NCBI GenBank assembly: GCA_011503125.2 | Contig: WWBZ02000001.1 | Span: 1,736,001 to 1,800,000 of the forward strand | Reading direction: 5' to 3' | DNA length: 64,000 nucleotides | DNA from: Botryosphaeria dothidea | Lineage: Eukaryota; Ascomycota; Dothideomycetes; Botryosphaeriales; Botryosphaeriaceae | Shown: piece by piece, positions 54,696-64,000 of the stretch | How positions within the stretch are numbered: the stretch's first letter is position 1 | Layout of the letters: each line of letters opens with the position of its first letter | Made by a program: the position numbers and the translations under genes | The notes under the pieces: generated by a model | What the model saw: the letters and a program-made list of their open reading frames with translations, nothing else | Told to the model about the DNA's origin: nothing | The model's database searches: none

Positions 54696-55040
54696 GGAGG
54701 GAAAATGACATTTAAAAAAAAATCGGAAATTACCGGACATGCCATCAACTAGATATAAATACACACTTTCAAGCTCTTTCTATTTCTTATTTCAAGCTCT
54801 CATGCAAGTCCTCAGTGGTGGACGCTCACAAGGTTGACAGAATCAAGCGCAGCCATCGAATTCCGTACCCCAAATCAGCCTGCACGCCCAGCTCACCGCG
54901 CTTCTGGACACTCCAACCAACTCCGTCTCCGCTCAGTCCAGATCAACACCCTCGCAATGCATCATCGCAGTCCAGTGTCCAAGCCCTCCGCTACCTCTCT
55001 CTTTCTCTCTGTCTCTCTCTCTCTCTCTCCCTCCCTCCCC
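54696..55040. other. Convergent intergenic region with CT tract
   Basis: 345 bp between the convergent peptide transporter and MYND genes. A CT microsatellite occupies its right end. Confidence 0.6.
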
Positions 55041-55041
55041 C
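54997..55041. repeat. CT-rich microsatellite
   Basis: An interrupted (CT)n/CCCT tract on the plus strand, beginning ctctctttctctctgtctct and continuing as pure CT, then CCCT units. It borders the stop codon of the MYND gene, so it would be in its 3' UTR as (GA)n. Confidence 0.85.
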
Positions 55042-55760
55042 TACGAACAATCCTTCTTGCCGACGCCCCTCACAACATCCGTCCCGCAAATCGCAACCCC
55101 CAAAGCTCTCAGCTCGCGCAACACCTCCTCATCCTCGATCCCGCAGTCCTTCTCGATCACCACGCGCCCGCCCTCAAACACCCCGGCCACGGCCACGGCC
55201 CCGATCCGACCGGTGTGCGCGTCCGCGGGCGCGCCGTACCGCGCCACGTCCTCGCACAGCGCGCGCGCGCGCCCGCTCCACCACGCCGGCAGCACGCGCG
55301 GCACGGCCGCCTCCGCGCGGTCGAGGAAGCGCTGGTAGTCGCGCAAGGGGGAGCCGCCGCCGCCGCCCGTGCGAGAGAGGACGGTGTCGGGGGGAGGTGG
55401 GTCGAAGGGTCGCAGGTGGTGCTCGTCGGAGAGGCGGAGGAGGTAGGCGCGGAGGAGGAGGGCCGGGAGGGTGGCGGGCGTGGTGGTGTTGAGGCGGAAG
55501 GGGTGGTGGGCGGAGGCGTGCTTGTTGCAGGCCTGCTTGTGGGTTTTCCAGTGGGCGCGCTGGCAGGTGCGGTTGCAGTAGAGCGCGGTGTGACACTTCG
55601 AGCAGCGGGAGAGGGGGCGGGGGAGCGCGGATTCGGGGGTTTGGCAGGCGTGGCAGGCGCGCGAGGGGGAGGAGGGAGGGTCGGTGGGGGGAGCTTGGGG
55701 GTTGAGAGCGTTTTAGCGATTGCGGGCGGTCGTGGTGAAACTCTTTGGAGGCTTACTCAT
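55041..55760 (-). CDS. MYND-type zinc finger protein
   Basis: Minus-strand exons 55760-55757 and 55693-55041 give 218 aa. Exon 1 is only ATG plus one A, followed by a 63 bp intron (gtaagc, branch CGCTAAAAC, acceptor caag). The large exon has no nearer in-frame ATG. Residues about 13-55 are a MYND finger with its full Cys/His set: CHAC, CSKC, YCNRTCQRAHWKTHKQAC. The rest is GC-rich and compact: LRDYQRFLDRAEAAVPRVLP, WWSGRARALCEDVARYG, then VIEKDCGIEDEEVLRELRALG, resembling small fungal MYND proteins of unknown role. MYND fingers bind proline-rich peptides and often act in transcription or methylation complexes; no SET domain is present here. It is convergent with the peptide transporter. Confidence 0.85.
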
Positions 55761-57617
55761 GGCTGTTTCCTGTTGTTGTGTAGATGGTGCTGTGGTGGTT
55801 TGTTGAGGTGTCCGCGGCGACTGGCTTGAAAGAGGTGCGTTGCTTAGCTGCTGGAGTGGATACGGAAGAACCAAGTGCGGGCGCTGAAGAGCATCGAGCT
55901 AGACACGAGATGGGTAACAAGGCTGAGGAGGTTTGTTGGTGTGGTGCTGTGGTGTGCAGATGTTGGGGCTGGAGGATGTCCTGCGTGGAGAAGTTACTGG
56001 AAAATTTGACTACCATCCGAAGCAAGCAACAGTCATAAGGCGCGAGCGGGGGCGAATGGATGGAGTATAGAGCTGGAGTAAATCATTCATTGATAGCTGC
56101 TTGCCCTAAGTGGTGGTGACGCGTCGAAGTGAAAACAATCATTGCATATGCGTGAAGCCGGCACCGGACCAAACATGCCCAACTCGGATACCACAAACAC
56201 TCTCTGTAGAGGCCGTGAGCTTTGAAAGGGGCCATAGGAAGAGAAAAGCGGAAGAAGGTGATGAACAAAGGAGAAGTGATATATTTACGCCAAGACGGCT
56301 AGATCTTCTCAAGTGCTGTGGGCGTCCACCGAGAGCTTTTCAGAAAAGGCAAAAAACAAAACCAAAGACAAAAAGATACTGAACCACCCACAGGTCGAAC
56401 GAACGACCTTTCGCATGGGACTTGGTGGGGCGCCCTAACGGTGGGTGACAGAACACCCCTTAAGACAAGCACTAAAGCATTTTTTCTGCAGTCATCTATG
56501 CTGCGCACTTGCAGCCGCAAGTACACCCTAGTGCTTGCCAACGTCAGTTCCGCAGCTCAGTTCCGCAGTCCCTGTCCACGTAAGGAAGCCCTCACCGTAG
56601 AAATCAACCAGAATATGGTGTTTCAACTCTACTTTCAAACGGGCAGCAACGCCCATCACGCTCTGCAATGACACGTACCTTATCCTGACTTCCCACCGTT
56701 CTCTCGGACGGGTCTCCAATGCTGTGAAGGCAGAGTGGTTGCAGCTCCATGGAGAGTATTTCATCTGAGGAACTTCTTTTGCATATGAGACATACGAAGA
56801 GCCGTCCTACATCGTAGCGCAATAGCAAAGGCATCACCCCGGATGGATGCGTACAGGCGGCCAGACCGATGTTGAAGCATTCGTTCGGATGTGAGAGTGA
56901 CCGGTCTCCCTAGACAGTCACATCCGGACGAAAGTTTCAATTTCCCACGGTAACGGTATGTAATGGTCTGCTGCAGTTCTAATGAAGCCGACTTTGTAGT
57001 TGAAGTGTTTCATCCTCGAGTGCAGGATGATGGATTTCCGGCGGAAGCAGGTTAGCCCATATTCCCACGCAATGACAGGGAGCGTCAAGCATCGACAGCA
57101 CTTCATGTAATCCTGAGAAGAGAAATTCATGTGAGGGAGAAAAACGAGGGAGTGATTGCCGAAGGAGGGAGGAGAAGAGGTGAGGTTTAGCAGAGAGCGG
57201 GCCGCGTCGGCAGGATCGATTGAGTGTGTGGGTTCCCCCGCGAGTCAGTGCAGGCGTCATCCTGCACCCCAGACGCCTACCGTCCCATCGCAACGGCCTT
57301 ATCCAGCCCACTCCCGCTCGGCTACAGTCGGCGCTCGGCTGCCTCTCCCCGCTCATAGTTTGCTGCCATGTGCTTCACCGACTGTAGCCGAATGGCGAAT
57401 CGGCCATTTGGCTTGACACAGTGGCCAAGTTGCCCTAAGAACGCGGGGGCAATGCTTTCCGCACTCATGACGCTATGCACATCTTAGCCCATTTCTTGTT
57501 GATAGCCTTGGTACTTTGCAACATGCATCTTCCCCTCCCCCTCCACGCAGATTCCCCTATGCTCGGTAGTACATAGAACACGCCTGTTGACATTTTTTTC
57601 TCCGTCATCACTTCATC
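55761..57617. other. Divergent intergenic region, 1.86 kb
   Basis: Between the MYND gene (minus) and the MpaB-type gene (plus). Only short frames. Nothing recognised, including no tRNA. Confidence 0.45.
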
Positions 57618-59151
57618 ATGGCGTGGCCTAACCCCTTCAGACAGCAAAATGAGAACACTCGAACGTAAGTGTCCTTCCCAAGCCTCTTGGAAGCCTTGTT
57701 TTTGACACCGGAGCAGTGCGTGGGGCTACACATTCGATCTGACTCCGGAGCACCTCACTCCCGAGCAGATGCTCCCCTTGAAGTTTTCCTACGACGTACT
57801 CGGCGAAGAATGCCTTCAGCGTTTGAACCAGATTTCGCCACCACAGCGCGACGCTCGTTCCCGAACCAACGGCGAGCATGCAGCCAAGATGGACGAAACA
57901 GTCGAAGCGCCAGAAGAGAAGGACCGCTCTCTGGGAGACGATAAAGACCCGAAGAAGCAAGAAGGCCCTCCAAACCGAGACTTGTACGCCCTGCTGTACC
58001 AGAACAAGCATAAGGACGAGAAGCTTGCCCAGCTGTGGGACGAAGTCAATACTGTTCCAGAGTGGGTGGACTGGGATCAGATCAAGCGCGGCCAAGATGT
58101 ATTCTACAGATACGGTAGTGCTGCTTTGACCGGACTCGCATATCAGTCTCTTCTCGGTGGCATGGGCGCGGCGCGCGTGGTGGAAACCTTGGCCAGAACA
58201 GGAGGCTTTAGCACCAAGGTTGCACGGAGAAGACTCTTCGAGACAACACAGCATATTCTCCAATGCACAAAAAGCTTGGAGGCGATCAAACCTGGTGGCG
58301 AGGGGTGGGCCAGCAGCATACGCGTCCGACTACTGCACGCCGCAGTGCGACAACGCATCATGAAGCTAACCCAGACGCGGCCGGGGTATTACGACGTCCA
58401 GAAATACGGTGTGCCGATTAATGATCTTGATAGCATGGCAACCATCTCGGTGTTTTCAGGGACGCTGATCTGGCTGAGCTGGCCACGGCAGGGCATTTTC
58501 GTGCGGCCACAAGAGGCTGAGGATTACATTGCCCTCTGGAGATACATCGGTCACATCATTGGCTGTCCGACAGATGCGTTCGCCACCACGTCTCGGGCGA
58601 AAGCGATCATGCAGAGCCTATATCTTCACGAAATAGACCCGTCAGAAACGTCGGCAATTCTGGCCAACAATCTGATCAGATGCCTGCAGGACCAACCACC
58701 TGCGTGGGCCAGCGCCGACATGCTCGTGGCTGGGGCGCGATGGCTCAACGGGAATGAGCTTTGCGATGCATTAAAGCTGCCGCGGCCGTCGCTTTATTAC
58801 TGGGCGCTCATGGCCGGACAGTGTTGGTTCTTCATGGTGATGAACTACACTTACCGCTCCATCCCAAGCTGGGATAAGTACAAGACAGAGGTGGTCCGGG
58901 ACTTGTTCTGGAAGTTTATCGTCGACAGCAAATGCGGTCTTGAAGGAAATACGACGCACTTTGAATTCAAGTACGTGCCTCAGTACTCTATCATGACGGA
59001 ACTGGGTCGTGCAGAGCCTGCGCAGCTGAGTGCCGATTACGGCGTAGAGTGGAGGAACCTCAGATGGCTGCTTTACGCAGCGATATTCTTTGGCGGGTCA
59101 ACATACCTGACTTTCAAGATTACGACAGGCATACTCGGCCTGGTATGGTAG
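57618..59151 (+). CDS. MpaB/DUF2236-family (ER-bound oxygenase / rubber-oxygenase-like) protein
   Basis: Exons 57618-57664 and 57717-59151 give 493 aa; the 52 bp intron has a gtaagt donor and gcag acceptor and keeps frame (ENTRTAWGYTFDLTPE). The central part (about 130-360) matches the MpaB/MpaB'/Lcp catalytic family: VPEWVDWDQIKRGQDVFYRY, ALAxQSLLGG-like helix, ETLARTGGFSTKVARRRLFET and SSIRVRLLHAAVRQRI, the latter with the haem-region His of the family. An acidic/basic insertion (EAPEEKDRSLGDDKDPKKQ) lies before it. A hydrophobic segment near the C-terminus (LLYAAIFFGGSTYLTFKI) is a likely membrane anchor. In Penicillium MpaB cleaves a farnesyl chain oxidatively; here the substrate is unknown and a housekeeping or lipid role is equally possible. 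Confidence 0.87.
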
Positions 59152-59432
59152 CTGTAGTTTATTGTGCAGAAAAGGAAAGTAGGTTGAAATCTGTACCCTG
59201 CATCCGGGAAAAATTGCCATGCATCAGATAAAAGGAAATGGCGTTATGCTTTTCAACAAGCATACTGCCATCTAACTTTGGAGTGTTGCGGATCACTTCT
59301 GGGGCATCGCTGTCCCGTCACGAGCATGTGAAATGCTCCGCCGGGACGCGAGTCATGCGCAAATCCTCCGCCAGAAAATCATCGCGCGTTGTTCCTGCTC
59401 GACGCACCATCCACAACCAGCCACCACCACCC

Positions 59433-60485
59433 ATGTCGTGCCTGGCCTGCTCGCGTCGCTTGCTCGGCGCCTTCATTGAGGCTACAGGCAGTCATCCCAT
59501 CTCTTTGCGACCGCAGCCCCGCCGGCTACCGAGGAATGCCTTGATGCAAACTCGATCGCGACTTTTCAGCACACGACCAGCTCTGCGCTTCACCGAATCC
59601 CTCCGCTTTCCAGACTTGAAACATACCGATGGCCTTGAAGACAACCGTCCAGATACAGTCACACCCTCGAACCTCAGCCCCGAACCAAGAAACGAGCCTA
59701 CACGAGCAGAAGCCGTGGCTGAGGAAGGAACAAATTCTCTCAGCGGGAATGAAGATCCTGACCCAGCGGAGCTGCGAAAGGAGATCGGGCTGGCATCAGA
59801 GGAACCGGACGTGCAATCTCGACTGTGGGAACTGACTGGAGGGCTATCTGGTACTCGACCGCCGAAAGTCAAAGCGGCGAAGAAGAAGGCGGGCGAGGGC
59901 AAAGAGAACGAAGCATTAGACCGAAAAATCACGAAACAGATAGCGAAAGGCGGTGTGGAGAACCCTGCGAAGAAGGACAAAACGAAGAAGAAAGCACCCT
60001 GGATGGTGCAGAAGGAAGCACTCAAGGAAAAGTTTGGAGAGGAGGGCTGGAAGCCGCGCAAGAGGCTCTCGCCAGATGCGATGGAGGGTATACGGCGTCT
60101 GCACGCCTCAGACCCACAGACATATACAACATCAGTGCTGGCCGATGAGTTCAAGGTCAGCCCCGAGGTGGTACGGCGGATCCTAAAGTCTAATTGGCGG
60201 CCTAGCGAAGAGGAGCAGGAGGAACGAGCGCAGCGCTGGGAGAAGCGCGGCGAGAAGATCTGGGAGTCGCAGGTGGAGAAGGGGATCAAGCCTCCCAAGA
60301 AGTGGAGGGTGAAAGGCGTGGGCAGCGTCAAGGGAAGCAGGGATGTGGTGCCCAAGTGGAAGTGGAAGCACGGCGGGAGGAAGCAGGGAGCGAAGGAAAG
60401 GGTCCCGTTCAAAGAATTCACCCGACCGAGAGGCCGCGACGCGGATTACGGCGACGAGGGCGGCTGGAACGACAGGATCTTGTAA
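59433..60485 (+). CDS. RRG9: Rrg9/neugrin-family mitochondrial protein
   Basis: 350 aa from the ATG at 59433 (MSCLACSRRLL); the frame is open to an earlier ATG at 59238, which would add 65 residues. The N-terminus is Arg-rich without acids (RPQPRRLPRNALMQTRSRLFSTRP), a clear mitochondrial presequence with an RLFST cleavage-type site. The middle is acidic and disordered, then Lys-rich. The conserved neugrin/Rrg9 domain lies at about 190-265: APWMVQKEALKEKFGEEGWKPRKRLS, AMEGIRRLHASDP and TTSVLADEFKVSPEVVRRIL, an HTH-like helix set, followed by a basic tail. Yeast Rrg9 is required for respiratory growth and mitochondrial genome maintenance; human neugrin is part of a 16S rRNA pseudouridylation module. 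No intron. Confidence 0.88.
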   Translation: MSCLACSRRLLGAFIEATGSHPISLRPQPRRLPRNALMQTRSRLFSTRPALRFTESLRFPDLKHTDGLEDNRPDTVTPSNLSPEPRNEPTRAEAVAEEGTNSLSGNEDPDPAELRKEIGLASEEPDVQSRLWELTGGLSGTRPPKVKAAKKKAGEGKENEALDRKITKQIAKGGVENPAKKDKTKKKAPWMVQKEALKEKFGEEGWKPRKRLSPDAMEGIRRLHASDPQTYTTSVLADEFKVSPEVVRRILKSNWRPSEEEQEERAQRWEKRGEKIWESQVEKGIKPPKKWRVKGVGSVKGSRDVVPKWKWKHGGRKQGAKERVPFKEFTRPRGRDADYGDEGGWNDRIL

Positions 60486-60807
60486 TTGTAGTTTAGGCTG
60501 TGCAATCCGGTGTACTATAGAAGCATTCCCCCTCGATTGGGCGGCGCAGAGCGGTCAGAAGCGTAAGAGCGTGCGGCTTGGCATACGCATCTGGCGCGCC
60601 GGTCCAGCCAGGTCGCTCGAGCTCCGCAACACCTCCGTCCTCAGTCATCAGCACTGGACAGCTGCGCGCCCTGTGCTCGCAGTCTTGCTCTCACCCAAGT
60701 TTCCCGTCGTTGTCGCCGCTCAGCATGTCTCCTAAGCACGGCCGATCGTCGCCCGCCCTCTCATGACCTAGAGCTCCCGTGCGCGGAGGAGCTCCCTCAT
60801 CTCCGCA
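60486..60807. other. Intergenic, promoter of RGP1 homologue
   Basis: About 320 bp between two plus-strand genes. No motif called. Confidence 0.5.
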
Positions 60808-63594
60808 ATGTCCAGCACCAGCACCAAGACGAACCCGATCCGCGTGTCGGTCGCCTTCAAGGAATCCTCCGTTTTCGCCGGCGAAGACGTCCAATGCACC
60901 ATCACCTTCAAGAACGTCGCATCCACCCAAGCTCCCGCTGAGCGCACCCCCTCGCACGCCTCCTCCGGCGACGCCAGGTACCTACACCCTGAACGCTCGC
61001 GCAGCAAGCCCCTCCCTGTGCGCGCTCCCTCCGTCGCCCCGTCGGTGGCTCCGTCTATCGCTCCTAGCATCCCGTCGTCGGTCCAGCCGTCCGCCAGCAA
61101 GAACTCGTCGATTCACGATGTCGCCGTCATCCCCCAAGGGGCTCAGAGCGCCGCGCCGCCAGGGAGGGTCCGCGGCCACCGTCCAGCTCTCAGCCTGAAC
61201 ACCCCGCACCTCCCAGGCTCCCCGCGCTCCCCCTCCGCCCTCAATAACATCCCCAATGGCTCTACCACGCCAGTCCACAAGCATGGCAGGTCTTTGTCCA
61301 TAATGTCTATTCACAGCGATGCCGTCAGCGGTACAAACACCGGCTCCGGAGCCATGGCTCCGCCCAAGAGGCCGCCGAGAGGGCACGGACGAAGCGCCAG
61401 CTTACAAGTTGTTTCTGGTCGTGGAGGAAGTATGGGCGCTCCCAACAGTCTGTCTACCCTTTCCGCCCATCATGGAGCCGGGTTGAAGCTAACTGCCTTC
61501 ATTGAATCAGGCGCTCGTTCGTTACAGCCCTCACCCTTCTTCAGCAGCTCACCACCCCCTCTCGGAAGAGCACAGACGGATCATAGCATACCAACGAGGC
61601 CAAGACCCAGCAGACGGACTTCGAGGCAAAGCACGGCGCCGAACACACCCGCAGCGAGTGACAGTAGAAAGCCGTCGCTGGGGAGCTTCAAGTTTCCTCC
61701 GGCGTCTCCTGAGCCAAGCTCAGCTCTGGGCGACATGAGTCCTGCTTTGGAGATTTCTCCCGCGGAAGACCCATTCAATGTTCCTCGCACAAGGAATGCT
61801 TCTCTGGTCCCATCCCTAGGCAGCTCGTTAACCCGAAGCCCGGAAGAAATCGTGCCACCTCGAGACAAACTGCAGCCTTCCCCGGTCACAAGAATAATTT
61901 CGGGCTCCAGCATGAACGGAGGCAGCACACGGAGCAGCGGCGAATTTTACACAATGAGCAACAACTCCACTGAGACATTAGCCTCAGAATACATATCACG
62001 GCCAGCGGCGCGCCTCCTTCCGAAGTTAATGCAAGATCGAAAACCATCGAACCTCGCGCCATCACGCCCCCGTTTACAAAATAGGCCTGAGGTCTTGATG
62101 ATGGGATATGCACAGGTCATGGGTTCATTTACTCTTGATGGATCCCTCATCAACCAAGGACCTTTCGAGGAAGTCAAGCGGAAAGGAATTATGGGAGGCC
62201 AAGGTGGTGGCGGAGTTGTCGGTATTGAAAGAACAAAGAGAGATAGTGGCCTTTTCGGTTCCCTAGGATGGTCCAATCTTGGGGAGTCGCTAGGCGGCCT
62301 CCTTGGTGGCGCCGAGCAAAGCAGCATCCGTGAGATGCGATCGGTCGCGAGCTCCAAGACCGTTCCTCTGTTGAGTACACCTCAGAGCATTCTCTTTGTC
62401 GATCTGAAACTAGCGCCTGGGGAGAGCAAAAGTTACACCTACACATTCACATTACCGAGGGGTTTGCCACCAACACATAAGGGGAGAGTGATGAAAGTGA
62501 ATTATCACCTCACCATCGGAACTCAAAGACCCGGCAGCACATCACAATCAGTAAAGAGTGTGACAGTGCCGTTCCGGGTCTTTGGAAGTGTAACCAGTAA
62601 GCATTCACTTTTTATATTGCCGTTCAATGAGCACGACTGACCATTGGCAGATCGGGGCGAAATCCTTGGGCATGATCTAATGTCCCCGTACATAATACTG
62701 CGAGACCAGGCTACCGTCAACTCGATTGAAAATTCAAAATCCCAATTAATACCGAATGGTTCCATCAGCAAAAGGACGAACGGAGAAGCCAAAGAAGCGC
62801 AAACAGAATTCGAGAACTACGTGCGGAATCTACTCGAAACAGCTCAACGAGACGCAAACGCAAGCCTGCTTTCTCCCACTGAAGCTCCCAAGGAGTACCG
62901 TCGGCGCCGGTCAACGGTCGAAGACCATCCCGTCAACTCAATGAAGGAGGCCATCGACTTCGCCATCCTGCGCTCCAACACCAGTTTCTCGTCGAGCGCA
63001 TCGACCAACCGTTTTGAAATCGCCCGTAATGGCCGCCGCGTAGCCGTCATCAAGCTAGCCCGCCCGGCTTTCCGCCTCGGCGAGACTATTTCGGCGATCA
63101 TTGACTTCGACAACGCACAGGTTCCAGTATACGGAATTGCCGTGACACTTGAGTCGAGCGAGAAGATCGACCCTGCTATTGCGCTCAGGAGTAGCGCGAG
63201 TATTTACCGCGTCACGAGAAAGGTGCATGCAAGCTTCGCGGAGAACACTTTATTTGCACGGAGAGTCAGCTTTGCGCCAACTGTCCCACCTAATGCAACA
63301 CCCGAGTTCATCACGAGCGGTATCAGCCTGGAATGGAAGCTGCGCGTCGAGTTTGTGACACCAAGGATCGGCAACACCCTAAACTCTCCCACTATCGAGA
63401 AGCCCAGCATGTGGGGAGGACAGGGCTTGTTGGAGGAGTTGACGAGCGATGACAGAGGCACGGTCCTGGCGGCGCTGGAGAGGCTGAATTGCGAGACCTT
63501 CGAGGTCGCGGTGCCGATCAGAGTGTACGGCGCGTTGACAGGATCGGAAGGTCTGAATGTAGCGGGTGAGCAAGATGAAGGCTTTGCCATTTAG
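60808..63594 (+). CDS. RGP1: Rgp1-family protein (Ric1-Rgp1 GEF for Ypt6/Rab6)
   Basis: Exons 60808-62596 and 62651-63594 give 910 aa; the 54 bp intron has a gtaagc donor and ggcag acceptor, and the join rebuilds VTNRGEILGHD. The first 40 residues (PIRVSVAFKESSVFAGEDVQC) are an arrestin-like strand set and the start of the Rgp1 domain. A long disordered Ser/Pro insertion (about 45-440) separates it from the rest: EVLMMGYAQVMGSFTLDGSL, FVDLKLAPGESKSYTYTFTLP, KVNYHLTIGTQRPG, then VAVIKLARPAFRLGETISAIIDF and ISLEWKLRVEFVT in exon 2. Rgp1 with Ric1 activates the Rab Ypt6 at the late Golgi for retrograde transport. Fungal homologues commonly carry such insertions. The last residues (GEQDEGFAI) are acidic. 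Confidence 0.9.
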
Positions 63595-64000
63595 GTGGGG
63601 ACAAGGCGAAATATGGAAGGAAAAGAACTGTTTTGGCCAGGATTGATTCGGAATTGGAGATGGTGTCGGTATCGACGTTAATTACAGCACTTTAGGAACT
63701 ATTGTTCAAAGAAGAAAGCCAACATGGCGATGTAGAAATGAGAATTCGTGTTTATGAGACGGAGGGGTTTTCTTTTTCTCTAATTGGTGGATGTTTTGTT
63801 CAGGCGAAGGATCAAAAAGGGTGGTCGGCCAAACTATTGGGGGAGGGCGGTACAGGTTTTGGGTTGTTTATGGGCACATTGGGAGGCTAGCTCGTGTCTT
63901 GTCTGTGTTATAAATAACTTTCTCTTCCCGTTGCTCCATAGAGGAGATGGATGGCGGGATCGAAACATGTGCGGAAGAATAATACGCTCGACAGGCGACC
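63595..64000. other. Right edge, 3' region of the RGP1 homologue
   Basis: About 400 bp to the window end. A 62-codon frame (63702-63890) is not protein-like. Probably 3' UTR and intergenic DNA. Confidence 0.5.

Noticed and set aside
56385..56460. ggtcgaac stretch resembling a tRNA B box
   Set aside because: No acceptor stem, D-arm or A box could be formed around it.
48731..59151. Secondary-metabolite gene cluster
   Set aside because: No synthase, prenyltransferase or cluster regulator in the window; reported only as a weak neighbourhood observation.
59492..60421. 309-codon minus-strand open frame
   Set aside because: It lies antisense to the Rrg9 homologue and has Ser/Phe/Arg-rich composition typical of the complement of Lys/Glu-rich coding sequence.

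Overview
The window is nuclear DNA of a filamentous ascomycete (Pezizomycotina, probably Dothideomycetes-like). Most genes have 1 to 6 exons with short introns (about 45-150 bp), GTNNGT-type donors, CTAAC/CTGAC-like branch sites and CAG/TAG acceptors. Gene content also fits: a class II hydrophobin, a mae1-type TDT transporter, DUF6536 and DUF2470 membrane proteins, a KAR9-like protein, an MpaB-type oxygenase, Rrg9 and Rgp1. I assembled 27 protein-coding genes from open frames plus splice sites; every exon join was checked for reading phase. No tRNA, rRNA, CRISPR or intact transposon was recognised. All functional calls rest on remembered family features, not on a search.

Left part (1-20 kb): the 3' part of a fungal-specific transcription factor; the complex I subunit NDUFS7/PSST; a class II hydrophobin with its own TATA box; a DUF6536 membrane protein; a HIT-finger protein; LSM1 (mRNA decay); a large KAR9-like protein with a GAS2-type segment; a DUF2470 membrane protein; a pair of tandem paralogues that share only a C-terminal motif and a 5'-leader element; a repeat-bearing hypothetical protein; and a cyclin-box protein.

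Middle (20-43.5 kb): an SNF2-family ATPase divergent from the cyclin; a striking single-polypeptide fusion of an MDR oxidoreductase with an SfnG-type flavin monooxygenase; a small conserved-looking protein; ribosomal protein eS10 (start codon split by an intron) divergent from SDE2; an M20 amidohydrolase (N-carbamoyl-amino-acid hydrolase type); a protein with a duplicated Cys module; an App1/DUF2183 lipid phosphatase with a UIM-like helix; and a TDT dicarboxylate transporter.

Right part (43.5-64 kb): a gene-poor stretch of about 5.2 kb, then a cytochrome P450, a POT peptide transporter, a MYND-finger protein, an MpaB/DUF2236 protein, mitochondrial Rrg9 and the Ypt6-GEF subunit Rgp1.

The genes mostly form an ordinary housekeeping neighbourhood: respiration and mitochondrial maintenance (NDUFS7, Rrg9), RNA metabolism (LSM1, HIT finger, SDE2, eS10), cytoskeleton and trafficking (KAR9, App1, Rgp1) and transport (TDT, POT). 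The parts most worth a second look are the MDR-SfnG fusion, the paralogue pair with its shared C-terminal tail and UGUACAUACC leader, three genes whose first intron lies within or directly after the start codon, and the duplicated Cys-module protein.
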